The notes under the pieces: model-generated
What the model saw: only the letters and a program-made list of their open reading frames with translations
Database searches by the model: none
Told to the model about the DNA's origin: nothing
Shown here: positions 23,001-31,600 of the stretch, one piece after another
Numbering within the stretch: position 1 is the first letter of the stretch
Layout of the letters: every line of letters starts with the position of its first letter
DNA from: Nereocystis luetkeana
Taxonomy: Eukaryota; Sar; Phaeophyceae; Laminariales; Laminariaceae
Reading direction: 5' to 3'
Assembly: GCA_031213475.1 (NCBI GenBank)
Contig: JARUPZ010000035.1
Coordinates: forward strand, 4,640,953 to 4,704,952
Length of the DNA stretch: 64,000 bases
Translations under genes and position numbers: made by a program

Positions 23001-26000
23001 ATCAAAAGAAAAGGATCACCCTGCCTCGGGTATGTACGCACGTACGGCATGTGAGCGAGCGTAGCGGGCGGAACCGCCCGCGACGCGAAGCATACATGGC
23101 GTCCGAGCTGTTTTTTCCTGAAGCATGGTCGCGGGACTCTCGGCATTATCAAGTCGCCAGTTTGCAACTACACAAATAAAACTAGTATTCAATCCTGGGC
23201 CTCTGTCCGCTTCGCATAATTTGGTGTACTTTTCCTTCCTGAGCGAGCGTAGCGGGCGGCGTAGGCCACCCACGCGGAGCGAAGCGCCTTGTCAACCCTT
23301 TTAGAACCGCAGTCCCGTTTTGGGGACAAACCACTCAAATTTCAAGTGGTTTGTTCCCAAAACGGGACTGCGGTTCTAAAGGGGTTAAGTCATACCAGGG
23401 TGCCAGGGTATCAAATAGTGTTAATATTAATAGTAGTACGAGAAACAGCCAGATACGTACACATCCTGACCGAAACATCGTACACCTCAAACAGGAAAAA
23501 GTCAAATCCTATCCTTGCGCGGTATAATCCAACGTGCCTGCGTACGAAAAACACGAAGGGAGGGAAGAGCAAACTGAAACGAAATGAAGGAAAATGAAAT
23601 GCAACAACATCACAGCAAAGCACATGACTTCAAATCAAACAGCAAATTCCAAGCAAGGAGAAGGGAGCTACCGGTACGCAGGCGTACAAAACAAACGAAC
23701 GAAAAGGAAATGAAAGCGACGCGTGTGTTGTCCTGAGATCAAACTCATATTTTCTGGTTTGGTGGGTGGTGGATGACTCCAGTCTCGGGAGAGTCACGCA
23801 AGTTGAAAAGGACGGGAGGCGAACACACAATGCTCCAACAGGTTTATCACACACATTACATGCACACACAGAAGCACCGCTCGTGGCTGTTACGAAGGAA
23901 TTCGCTTGAAGCGCTGTTGCTACGGCACGCTAGGATAGGCAGGGGCGTTCGCTGTTCTCACGCCGGCCTCTGCGACCAGGCGAGGTGCCACACAGCAGCA
24001 GCACAGCAGAGCAAAAATCAGAAAATCAGTCGTTGTGTCGTGAGTCGTGATGGCCCGTCTGTCTCTCGTGGGCGGTGACTTTTTTGCGGGGGAATTACCG
24101 GAAATAGGCAACCTTCCAGAATTTCAGGTGCAGTACGAGTATTCATACAACGGAAACCTATGTATACATTGACGTACAACAACTCATATCATACGTTTAT
24201 ACGCCAAGTCTAGACTGAACAATAGAAGGTACTATTAATAGGTACCGCTGTTGTGTGATGTGTGATGTGTGAGATTAGCTATGCATCGTTGATCGTCATA
24301 CCTGGTACGCTCTCTTCGATACCTGGTACGTATTACCATGATTGTTGTTGTTGTTGTTGTTCTCACATTGACTCTCTGACGAAGGAGTCCGTGGTCACAC
24401 AAAGGTGCTGGAGCCCTAGGAAGATCCGAAAAACAAAGAAACGAAAATTCGGCTCCCTCAAAATACACGAGACGAAGAAAGCGCACACGAGATAAAACCA
24501 ATGTGCAAACTGTACTAACATGGCCGCGGGTATATCCTCGCAACTATAACATAGAGTTACCCCCGTTCCCACCTCTAACCAACTCGTGGCTGCTGACTAC
24601 AGCGGATGCTGTCTGAAGTGCTGCCTGCACCGTACGAAACGCACGGTAGTCGTGAAAACGAAAGAGGAACACATCTGCCTGCTATCTGGAGTGCTGTCAG
24701 AGTGAAGACTCGCGGATATGCAGTGAAAAAAGGAGCAATCGAACCTTACTACCACACGAATATCAACGATCGCCATCTCTTCCTGGACTGTCTGACACAA
24801 AAAAGTGCAGCACAGTTATGATACCACGTCCCTGATAATTGTGTAGGGTATCCCCCATGAAGGGTATACAACTCGTTAAACTACAAATACCAGTGACGAC
24901 GTTAATAACAAGTACCGGTAGATACTATTCTGCCTCGTGAAAAACAATACCAGGAAAAAACAAACTATGACTGCTTCTCTCGTGATGACAGTGTGCGCGC
25001 AGATCATGGGTCTCCGCGCACCGTCTTCCTGCCGCTCTTCATGGCCGCCTCATCGCCTTGGCCCAATCCACCCGCTCCTTTGCGCGTGCACTCGTTGCCA
25101 TTCCCTTCCAGTCGATTCCCTTTCTCCGTCATCCTGAAAAACAAAATGCTCCTCGCACTCGCGGTTCTGATCTGAAAAATAAAATTCTCGCGCAGGGGGA
25201 GGTCAATCCGTCTCTTCCCCGCGCGTCGACGCTCAGTCTCCCTCCTCCCTCCTCGTCGAATCCAGCCTCCTACCGGCGCAATAGACTGTGCCGTAGTGTA
25301 GCCTGTGGTAGCGCCTGCCTCCGCGCACGGACACCCCGATTGAGCATTGCTGCTCTGCCGCAGCTGCCTAAAAAAGACGCGCGAATCGTAGGTCTCCGTG
25401 CCTGACGCACCACGTACGACCCAACTCTACTGCCGCCTGAGCCTCGCGGCCACAGGCAGCAGCAAGAAGGTATCACTCCTTGAGGGTGAGTCCGGCCTTA
25501 CACCCGCCAGAAAGACCTACCCCACTCGCTATTAGCCTGATAGGGCATGCCTCGCAGCATCCTTGCCGAGGCAGCGAGGGGAACGGAGGTATTATAGTAT
25601 ACCAGTATAATATACCCGGTATGAATATATACTGCTTTGCTGCGTACCGTCGGCGACTGTACTGCTGTCCAATCTTACCGAACTCCGCTTAGGAAAGCAG
25701 TACATTATGTATTATACCAGGTATGCATGGAACCGGTAGTCTACAGCAGCAGCCTACAGCGGATTAATAGTGTTATTAGTGTATAGCCTCCCATCGACTA
25801 CAACAGCAGCGCAGAGGTGTGAATCCGGCAAGGGCTCCAATCGCAGACACAGTAGCAGCAGCAGTAGTACAGAACTCGTAATCCTGAAATTATAAGTTAG
25901 CAGCACATCCCAAGATCTACTCGTACAGGCAGGTATTACAACCACTGCTGCAGTCGGCAAGCAGTACATCTACAAACCGGAAAGATCGACCATCCCCAGG

Positions 26001-28238
26001 TCTTCGCTGGGGAGATACTGATCCGTACCACATCTACTCTTTTTTTTTCGTTTTAACCATCACTTTTACTTTCCAGCCTAAGACCTATGCCAATGGAAAC
26101 GCGAAGTCCAAAAGTTTTTTTTCAAACATATTGCTTTCAAAGAACAGCCGAAAATTTCCTCGTACCGCCGCTGTGGGAAGAAAGAGAAAAACTGTTTGAT
26201 TTTTTCTTCCTTTTTTCCCCAACGGCTGCAGGCGGCGCAATTTGTTTTTTTCTGGTCGCAAATTGTCAACACGGTGATAGAAACCAGCTCGTGCGACGAT
26301 CGAACCTCGATCTCAACAAAGAATCAGCCCACGGACAACCCGCTCGGTGTCCGGCCAACGAATGTAGATGACGGCCTCGAAGATGTCAGGTGGATTCATG
26401 GTCTAGGGGGCGAGAGCTTGCCGGCGGCGTCCTACGGTATCCTCCCAAACCTGAAAAAAAGTCTAATTTTTGCCATTCGAGACGGATGGAGAAGTTTTGT
26501 CTTCTATTTTGTGCATACCAGCCGCCAATTGTTTTTTTTTTATATACGCCTGGTCAGCTCCCGCCACATGACACCGGCCATGATGTGAAGACGGTGACCC
26601 TAGGGTGGGTCGGAGCCCCTAACGAGCGCACTCTGTTCAGAGTTCATGCCGCAGTCGTTGGTTTTGTCGATCAATGTCTGTCAAGGACTCGGAATCTCGC
26701 CGCTTCGAACCGAAGATCGGCCTGAGTTTTTCTAAAGCCGATGCTGGCCCAACGTCGGCCCAACACCGGCTCCAGATTTGCTTTTTTCGGGTTTTCAAAA
26801 AGTTTGGGACTTTTTTTTTTCCGAACGTGCCCATAGGAAGCGTGTTCTAAAAAATTCTGGAGGACATCTTCGAAATTTAAACTTTTTATTGATACTTCGC
26901 TTTCTCATTGGCATAGGTCTAACTCGTAGGAGGTTTTACCCTCAGCGATCTTCTGGACTAGCCGTGGTCACAGGAGTCGTCCCGTCTCCCCCCCGGTACG
27001 TGCATTTATTTTTTGTCGCGCATAGGGTCCAGCATTCCCACTGCTTGTCGTTTTCATCGAATGTAGAGAACTCCCGCTCTCGCGCTTCCCGCTTACCTGG
27101 TATCATTTTTTTTTATGCAAGAAAAAGCCCCTACGAGCATGCACTCGGTGAGACTTGAACCCACGAAATTGATCTTGACAGGCACGCGGACCACCTACCA
27201 AGCCACCGGGGACGCCGGCTATCACGTTCAATATTAATATAATAGTGATAGTACCTCATACCTCACGTCGCTGGGTGGGAGCCGTATAAGTTGCTGATCT
27301 ATTATTGATTATACTGCTCTTGCGTAGACACACGTTTCCGGAGTTGCACGTGTACAGCTCGTACAGCCAGTAAGATCCTGGACAGCATCTCACAACTAAC
27401 TGCCGGTCAGGATCTACAGTACAGCCAGCACTGTAGTAGTAGATCCAAATGATCTATAATTGATATTAATAGCAAATGATCTGTGAGAGATGTGTGCACC
27501 CTTACCCTTTCCTGTAGCAGGCGATTTCCGTTGGCTCGAGTCTGAGCGCAGCCGAAGCATCCTGTAGGGCTTCCCTGTGCTTGTTCAGCTTCAGGTAAGC
27601 CGCCGCACGGTTGGATCTCGCGGTCGCCTCGCCCGCGCCGCCCTCGGATATCGCCACGCCATAGGCCTGAGCAACACCCGCCGCCGAAGCAGCAAGGGCA
27701 GGAGGGGTGGGTGTTGCGGACGCTGTTAGAGACACCTCGCTGTTCCAGGGCTATGTTGTTGTATTACCAGGTACCAGGTACACGAGACACCAGATATGTA
27801 CTCGCCAATGGCATGGAAACGGTCGTTTTAGAGGACATTCGCCATAAGCTGTTCTAGAAGAGGTTGCCCAGTCGGAGATACCGGACGGTACCGTATGGTA
27901 GATCTACGAGCTTCCAATAGCACCTATGATAGCCAGCGCAACCTCCATCGACCGAGAGGAGGGAAATATTTGGCCAAATGTTTCACCAACCGACAAAGGT
28001 CCATAGACTGAAATGCACCCTATTGCAACACGAGTGGCAGGCGGGGCCTCAAGCACGCCAAGAAATGTTTACAGAGACAGCACAGCAAAGCAGCACCAGT
28101 ACCAGCGGAACCAGCAGCTGCAGCAGCTACCAGCTACCCCCGGTACTTTTGTACGAAAAATACCTGAAGCGATTTGGGATAGTCCTCGTCCAAAAAAGCT
28201 TGGTTTCCCACGTTGATCGGCTTTTGATCGTCCGCCAT
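9629..28238 (-). CDS. SGT1: SGT1-like HSP90 co-chaperone (TPR-CS-SGS)
   Basis: SGT1 is a cytosolic/nuclear adaptor that links HSP90 to client complexes such as SCF ligases, kinetochore and immune receptors. Seven phase-consistent exons give 433 aa. Residues 1-130 form the TPR region (NQAFLDEDYPKSLQ; SNRAAAYLKLNKHREAL; KGLASFALEEFETAL). Residues 208-290 are the CS domain (LRIKFQYYQSHEKVTV ... KLKTRFMASKLEVSLTK). Residues 335-433 are the SGS domain (KDWDVVEKEVQ, ALNDLFKSIYGKADEDTRRA, SGGTVLSTNWDEVGK). Order and length fit plant and animal SGT1. An Ala/Thr/Pro-rich linker separates TPR and CS. ATG at 28238 is the only start that continues in phase into the TPR. The second TPR is unusually long because of an Ala-rich insert. 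It shares a divergent upstream region with DPH5. Confidence 0.93.
10075..10272 (+). repeat. Repeat E copy with poly-C end
   Basis: It contains GGTCTATGGTCATACGACTA, then CGGCCATGCATGA, and ends GAGTACCCCCCCCCC. The same order is found at 13737, 15040 (inverted), 35925 and 62785. Confidence 0.75.
10335..10985. repeat. Tandem array of about 90-110 bp units
   Basis: About seven degenerate units alternate TATCACCCGTGTGATAGTG, ACGGTACGTGTTATCTCATC and TATACCTGGTAGTGTG. Most units carry a TACCTGGTA motif. Confidence 0.85.
11177..11395 (-). repeat. Repeat D copy
   Basis: It carries CAGATCCAACCCCAGGAAAC, TCCCACCCGGCAACATGAG and GATCTGTAGATGATCTGTGC, the hallmark blocks of repeat D in inverse orientation. 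Confidence 0.75.
11527..11607 (-). CDS. SGT1: SGT1 exon 6 (SGS)
   Basis: Acceptor CAACAG| and donor GAG|GTGATT enclose 27 codons, ADEDTRRAMVKSYQTSGG ... TNWDE, in phase 0 at both ends. This is the most conserved SGS segment. Confidence 0.95.
11625..11725. repeat. (CAT)n microsatellite
   Basis: Imperfect CAT/CAC repeats are followed by (CAA)n. It sits within 20 bp of the exon 6 acceptor, on its intron side. Confidence 0.9.
12205..12700 (+). repeat. Repeat D copy with expanded tandem tail
   Basis: The body has GATCTAGCTCATGTCGCCGG, CCTGGGTTGGATCTG and GACGGCAGGTTAGGATCTAG. It is followed by about 14 copies of a 15-bp GTAGATGATCTATCT unit. Confidence 0.85.
12945..13135. repeat. (GGGTCG)n / (CGACCC)n inverted array
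   Basis: GGGTCGGGTCGGGTCGG on the left and CCAACCCAACCCGACCCG on the right could fold into a long hairpin. It lies about 100 bp from SGT1 exon 5, inside intron 5. Confidence 0.85.
13232..13321 (-). CDS. SGT1: SGT1 exon 5 (SGS start)
   Basis: Thirty codons, VEKEVQKELDADKPDGEQAL ... KSIYGK. The acceptor is GGCAG| and the donor AAG|GTGACG; phase 0. Confidence 0.94.
13655..13735 (+). repeat. Repeat F copy
   Basis: GGGATGCGTGGTCAATGGTC, then AAGGCAAGCAAC, with a C-rich end. It is directly followed by a repeat E copy. Confidence 0.75.
13737..13905 (+). repeat. Repeat E copies with poly-C ends
   Basis: Two abutting E ends: GGCCATCCCATGAGATCGAG plus C8, then GGCCATGCATGACTCGAG plus a C-rich tract. 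Confidence 0.65.
13963..14013. repeat. (CAA)n microsatellite
   Basis: About 17 uninterrupted AAC/CAA triplets. Confidence 0.95.
14446..14543. mobile_element. MITE family B copy
   Basis: A nearly perfect 98-bp palindrome: TTAACCCTTTTAGAACCGCA ... TGCGGTTCTAAAAGGGGTTA, with GTCCCGTTTTGGGGACAAA inside each arm. Confidence 0.9.
14813..15001 (-). CDS. SGT1: SGT1 exon 4 (end of CS, linker, SGS start)
   Basis: Acceptor AATCAG| and donor GTG|GTAAGT enclose 63 codons, LEVSLTKKSPAEWPELED through SGTKDWDV. The LEVSLTK strand closes the CS fold as in plant SGT1. Phase 0. Confidence 0.92.
15040..15320 (-). repeat. Repeat E copy, inverted
   Basis: A G-rich head, then GTACTCGATCTCATGCATGG, CCGTAGTCGTATGACC and GCGCGAAGCGCCGTGAGG: repeat E read on the - strand with its poly-C end at the left. 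Confidence 0.75.
15358..15468. mobile_element. MITE family A copy
   Basis: CTATTACGGGGAACC ... CCTCCCGCAATAG with the usual middle. Confidence 0.85.
15465..15555 (-). repeat. Repeats F and E, inverted fragments
   Basis: CCATTTGACCATTGACCACG, a G-run and GTGTACTCGATACAATACATGG, directly abutting a MITE A. Confidence 0.65.
15641..15750. mobile_element. MITE family A copy
   Basis: CTATTACGGGGGACCATAG ... GGTCCCCCGTCATA, inserted after AAATATGTTA of the tandem array. Confidence 0.85.
16062..16176. mobile_element. MITE family A copy
   Basis: CTATTATCACGGGGGGACC ... GGTCCCCCCGTAACA, inserted after AAACATGTTA of another array unit. Confidence 0.85.
16380..16470. mobile_element. MITE family B, degenerate copy
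   Basis: The right arm TTTGTTCCCCAAACCGGACT is clear; the left arm has decayed. Confidence 0.55.
16530..16640. mobile_element. MITE family A copy
   Basis: GTATTACGGGGGGCCATAG ... CTATGCCCCCCCCCGGAATAG. Confidence 0.85.
17220..17751 (-). CDS. SGT1: SGT1 exon 3 (TPR end and CS domain)
   Basis: Acceptor AATCAG|G supplies the third base of a Gly codon, and donor AAG|GTGGGT ends in phase 0. It encodes LASFALEEFETALEAFRL, KYRTWIRKCEAEM, a low-complexity linker, and the CS strands up to RFMASK. Confidence 0.95.
20778..20902. mobile_element. MITE family B copy
   Basis: TTAACCCTTTCCGGACCGCA ... CCCCCAAAACGGGACTTAG ... GTTAA; the right arm is degenerate. Confidence 0.7.
21550..21895. repeat. TATCATACC tandem array
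   Basis: About seven units of 45-55 bp built from ATCATACCTTGATCATATC and ATATTATACCATATC; very AT-rich and palindromic. Confidence 0.9.
23195..23287 (+). repeat. Repeat H copy 1
   Basis: TCTGTCCGCTTCGCATAATTT ... GAGCGAGCGTAGCGGGCGG ... GCGGAGCGAAGCGCCTTGT is shared with 52975-53085. A related GAGCGAGCGTAGCGGGCGG block is at 23053-23071. Confidence 0.75.
23291..23389. mobile_element. MITE family B copy
   Basis: A clean 98-bp palindrome: CAACCCTTTTAGAACCGCAG ... CTGCGGTTCTAAAGGGGTTA. It abuts repeat H. Confidence 0.9.
26040..27219 (-). mobile_element. tRNA-derived SINE copy 1, split by a Harbinger-like element
   Basis: Read on the - strand, a tRNA-like head (GGTGGCTTGGTAGG as A box, GGGTTCAAG as B box, TCAAGATCAAT resembling a Leu-CAA anticodon arm) begins near 27219. 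A body of about 220 bp follows, and it ends in poly-A (poly-T at 26040-26048 on the + strand). The same element is at 29067-29383. Bases 26082-26919 are a later insertion. Confidence 0.85.
26082..26919. mobile_element. PIF/Harbinger-like DNA transposon, 838 bp, non-autonomous
   Basis: The ends are exact inverted repeats: GACCTATGCCAATG at the left and CATTGGCATAGGTC at the right. They are flanked by TAA (26079-26081 and 26920-26922). The uninterrupted SINE at 29067 has a single TAA at the same place (CAGCCTAACTCGTAGG), so this is a 3-bp target duplication as made by PIF/Harbinger transposases (TWA targets). The internal frames show no transposase. An inverted second copy is at 39542-40366. 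Confidence 0.88.
27355..27492 (-). repeat. Repeat D fragment
   Basis: AAGATCCTGGACAGCATCTC and AACTGCCGGTCAGGATC, inverse orientation, ending 13 bp from the SGT1 exon 2 donor. Confidence 0.6.
27506..27735 (-). CDS. SGT1: SGT1 exon 2 (TPR)
   Basis: It encodes an Ala-rich stretch, then ATARSNRAAAYLKLNKHREA and LQDASAALRLEPTEIACYRK. Donor AAAGG|GTAAGG leaves two bases of Gly. The start after GCGAG| is the acceptor in phase with exon 1; its pyrimidine tract is weak, so the 5' edge is less certain than the rest. Confidence 0.85.
27736..28163 (-). other. SGT1 intron 1
   Basis: 428 bp with no repeat of note apart from a TACCAGGTACCAGGTA motif near the acceptor side (27768-27783). Confidence 0.6.
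28164..28238 (-). CDS. SGT1: SGT1 exon 1 (start codon)
   Basis: ATG at 28238-28236, then 25 codons, MADDQKPINVGNQAF and LDEDYPKSLQ, to donor CAG|GTATTT. The N-AF-DEDY signature is the first TPR helix of SGT1. Confidence 0.92.
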
Positions 28239-28514
28239 TTGGATTCCTGGCTAACACTTCCTTGGTAAGGCCACCTCGAAAGCAGTAGGAGCGGAGTTGC
28301 CACGGCTATCTGGTACTCTGTTGCGCAATCGAGGATTGCCTGAAAAAGAAAAAAGCCTCAGGTAGTTATAAAGAGCTGGAAGGCGAAACCCATACGGGAT
28401 ATTTCGTAGATTCGACCTAACCGGAGATCCACTCAGGACCCAGGACCAGACACGCCCAGCTCGACACGCACACAGCAGAGACAGCCGGGGACAAGGGAAG
28501 AGCGACTATCGATA
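28239..28514. promoter_or_regulatory. Divergent SGT1/DPH5 intergenic region
   Basis: Only 276 bp separate the two start codons, so both 5' UTRs and both core promoters must lie here or overlap. A TATAAAG lies at 28367-28373, about 140 bp upstream of the DPH5 ATG. It is free of the repeats that fill the introns. Confidence 0.65.
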
Positions 28515-28652
28515 ATGGTGCTCTACGTGATCGGGCTTGGTCTCGGGGACGAGAAGGATATAACGGTGCGAGGGCTGGAAGCTGTCCGAAGAAGCACAAA
28601 AGTGGTGCTGGAGCACTACACGTCAATCCTTGGTGTAGACAAAGAAAAGTTG
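28515..28652 (+). CDS. DPH5: DPH5 exon 1
   Basis: ATG at 28515; 46 codons to donor TTG|GTGAGT, phase 0. Confidence 0.95.
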
Positions 28653-31600
28653 GTGAGTGGCTCGGTTGGGTCTTGCTTGTTTGACATGTTGACATTTTGA
28701 CTCTCCCCGCCTACAAGCACAGTTGCTTCACCAGCTCTGATCTGAAGCTGTGTTTTGCGTGTGCCACCAGCCAAAATCGGGAGTGCAATTGCTGCAAGAG
28801 GTAGCCATTGCTGATAGAACCTGGACTGGGTTTCGAGAGGTAAGAGGGAGCACCGCCGTATATGTTGTTCTGCCTTGTGTGTATGTATACGTAGCAGGTG
28901 AGCAAGCCCTTGAGGCTGTACTGTAAGCACAGAAGGTAGAGGCTTACAGTAGTATTTACGGTAGACCTTGGTCGACGACAGCAGCAGTAGCAATAGCAGC
29001 TGCCGAAGAGACTGCTGTTGGCTTCTACGTACTCGTACTGCTGCTGTGGAGTGCTGCTACATACCCTTTTTTTTATCATCACTTTCATTTTCCAGCCTAA
29101 CTCGTAGGAGGTTTTACCCTCGACGACCTTCTGGACAAGCCGTGGTCACAGGTGACTACCCTTCTCCCCCTCGGTACGTGCCTTTATTTTTGCCGCGCAT
29201 AGGGTTCAGCATTCCCACTGCTCGTCGATTTTGATCGAATGTAGCTAACTCACGCTCTCGCGCTTTCCGCTCATCAATTTCTTTAATGCAACCCTTACGA
29301 GCATGCACTCGGTGGGGCTTGAACCCACGAAATTGATTATGATAGGCACGCGGACCACCTACCAAGCCACCGGGGACGCCGGCGTTTGTCTGCTGATATT
29401 TTATAGTCGTGTTTCTAATTGGCAACAATCACTGCTGTACCTGGTACTGAACATAGAACACGAGTGCTGGGGCTGGTGCGCTTAGAGGAACAGAACCAGA
29501 GGTACGTACGAGTACGACAAAGATCTCTGTTTTTTCATGTTGTCCTTGGCATGCCGCCGCAAACAACTGACTGCCGGCAAGCCTCACGAGGAACACCTCC
29601 TGCTGCTGTTGAAGACACGCAAATGCTGTTGCTTTTGCTTTCTCGCATCTACATTGCACCCACGGCGGGGTGATGGTGTAGACGCCTATTACTAGAGGAC
29701 TCTCCCAGTATACGAACACGCTCTGTGTTCTGCGATGGGGGCCACCTCTCGGTCCACGTTTCCCTTGCCGTGCTTGCCGACCCCAACTGCTTCAGGGGCT
29801 ACGAGTATATGCGCCCATGAGGAGAACACCCGCCGTACAGAGAGTTCTAGACTCGTGGCACTGCCCGGCGAATCACACCCGGCGGCGCGGTCTCTTGACG
29901 TACCAGGAAGGCTCCCCGTATCGGTAACGCATACTACCTGGTGTATGATATCAGGCACCGCCGCCGGCCAAGTGTACAAACAAACGACCGAGTTTGTGTA
30001 TCTGGGCGGGGCTATCAGCGCAGATTGGACGGGCAGAAGTGTCGAGGTAAGGCGTCGACTCCAGAGGGCATGGGCATGCTTCGGACGGTATAAGATGGAA
30101 ATTTATGACCGCCCGGGTGTGCGCCTACGCCTGAAGGTGCGAATGCTGAGAGCCGAGGTGATCGAAACGTTGCTCTACGGTTGCGTTACGTGGAGCCCGA
30201 GCAAGACTGATTACGGTAGGCTACGGGAGGTTCACCACAAGATGCTCCTCCGATGCATCGGGTGGCGAAAACGAAAGCGCGAAGACCACCTTCTATCCTA
30301 TGCTAGCGCGCTTCTCAGGACAAAATCTGAAAGCGTTGAGACGACGGTACGCAGACGTAGGCTCTTGTTTGCGGGCTTTGTGACACGCATGGGAGAGGAG
30401 CGTCTGCCGAAGAGGGTGATGTTTGGGGAGATGGTTGGGGGTGAGGGTTACTCCGGAGGACAGGAGTGGGACTGGATGAGGTACCTTGAGGAGGACCTCA
30501 AGGAGTTCGGCATCAAGCTCGAAGGGTGGCGCGAGGCAGCACAGAAAGCCGGCAGATGGTTCCGACGGGTCGAGGAAGGGGCGGAGGCCTTCATGCGGAA
30601 ATGGCATACAGATGAGAAGGAGGCATCGGCAGAACGGCATAGAATAGAATAGCTGCAACAACGACCACAGCCGTTGACGCCAACGCGAGTGTGCAGAATG
30701 GCAGGGAAGAGGGGGGGGGCGAAAGGGGGACGAGGGGGAATGGCGGGGGGGGGGGGGGGGAGGCGGTCTCCCCAACAGACTGAAGCCTGGTTATGGCCAT
30801 CATCGTCATGATGCACTCCCTTTTTTGGGACCCAAGTAACTAGCATGGTGCCATCTGGGCAACTTTGCCTGTCTGTATGCTCCAGTGCCTGCCTTTCGTA
30901 TTTTCTTTCTCCCTCGCCCGTGATTATCGCTTTTTTGTCCCTTCTTTTTTTTCATTTTTCTTTCATTCCCGTTTGTACCTCTTTGTGTCTTTGTTAGTAT
31001 GGTCCGTTTTGCCTTTTTTTTGCGTTTTGCTATTTGCGTCTGTTTTTGTTTTGTTTTGTTTTTTTTTGCTTAGCTTCATCTTCTTTTTTAGGTGTTTGTC
31101 TGCTATTAATAGTCTCCTTTTTGCTTCCCTGGTGTCCGCAGTGGTGGAGTGCGTATGCTTGTTTTTTTTGTTTTTGCCTCTGTTTTTACTTGGGGTATTT
31201 CTTCCACTCCAGAGTTATTCGAGCCTGTCCTGCGACCACGGACTGCATTGAATTGTGAGTTAATGTGAGAACAACAACAACAATCAGGTGTATCACATGT
31301 CAGAAGACTTCGTTTTCCCATTGGCATGCCGAGGTCCCCATGGCGCTCTGTAACGCTTGGAGATGCGGCGGAGGGCGGGGAGAGAGTGCACCCCAACTGG
31401 TGGTATTTGTGCCACAGGTATCATGCCTTCACCGAAGACCTCACAACTCACAACCGTTCAAACATCGGATAGATCAGATCAGATAGATCAGATAGATCAG
31501 ATCCCCATTTGATAATCTAGATGTTTCGGGATAGATATATCCCTAATCTACATGATCTGTCTGCACAACCTATTAATGTACACCACGTTTTGGCGGGTGG

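Larger units (their letters stand above)
17752..27505 (-). other. SGT1 intron 2 (9.75 kb)
   Basis: This is the longest intron in the window. It contains decayed family B MITEs, an AT-rich TATCATACC array (21550-21895), repeat H, a SINE carrying a Harbinger-like insertion (26040-27219) and a repeat D fragment next to the donor. I searched both strands and found no convincing gene. Confidence 0.65.

Noticed and set aside
25058-25405. 115-codon + strand frame
   Set aside because: Low-complexity Pro/Ser/Arg composition in an SGT1 intron, no motif.
27130-27219. Functional tRNA-Leu gene
   Set aside because: The same sequence recurs at 29383 joined to the same body and poly-A, so it is a SINE head.
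28270-28345. Extra upstream exon of SGT1 (acceptor after TTTTTCTTTTTCAG on the - strand)
   Set aside because: The acceptor looks good, but the ATG exon at 28238 already gives a complete N-terminus in phase; it may be a 5' UTR splice site at most.
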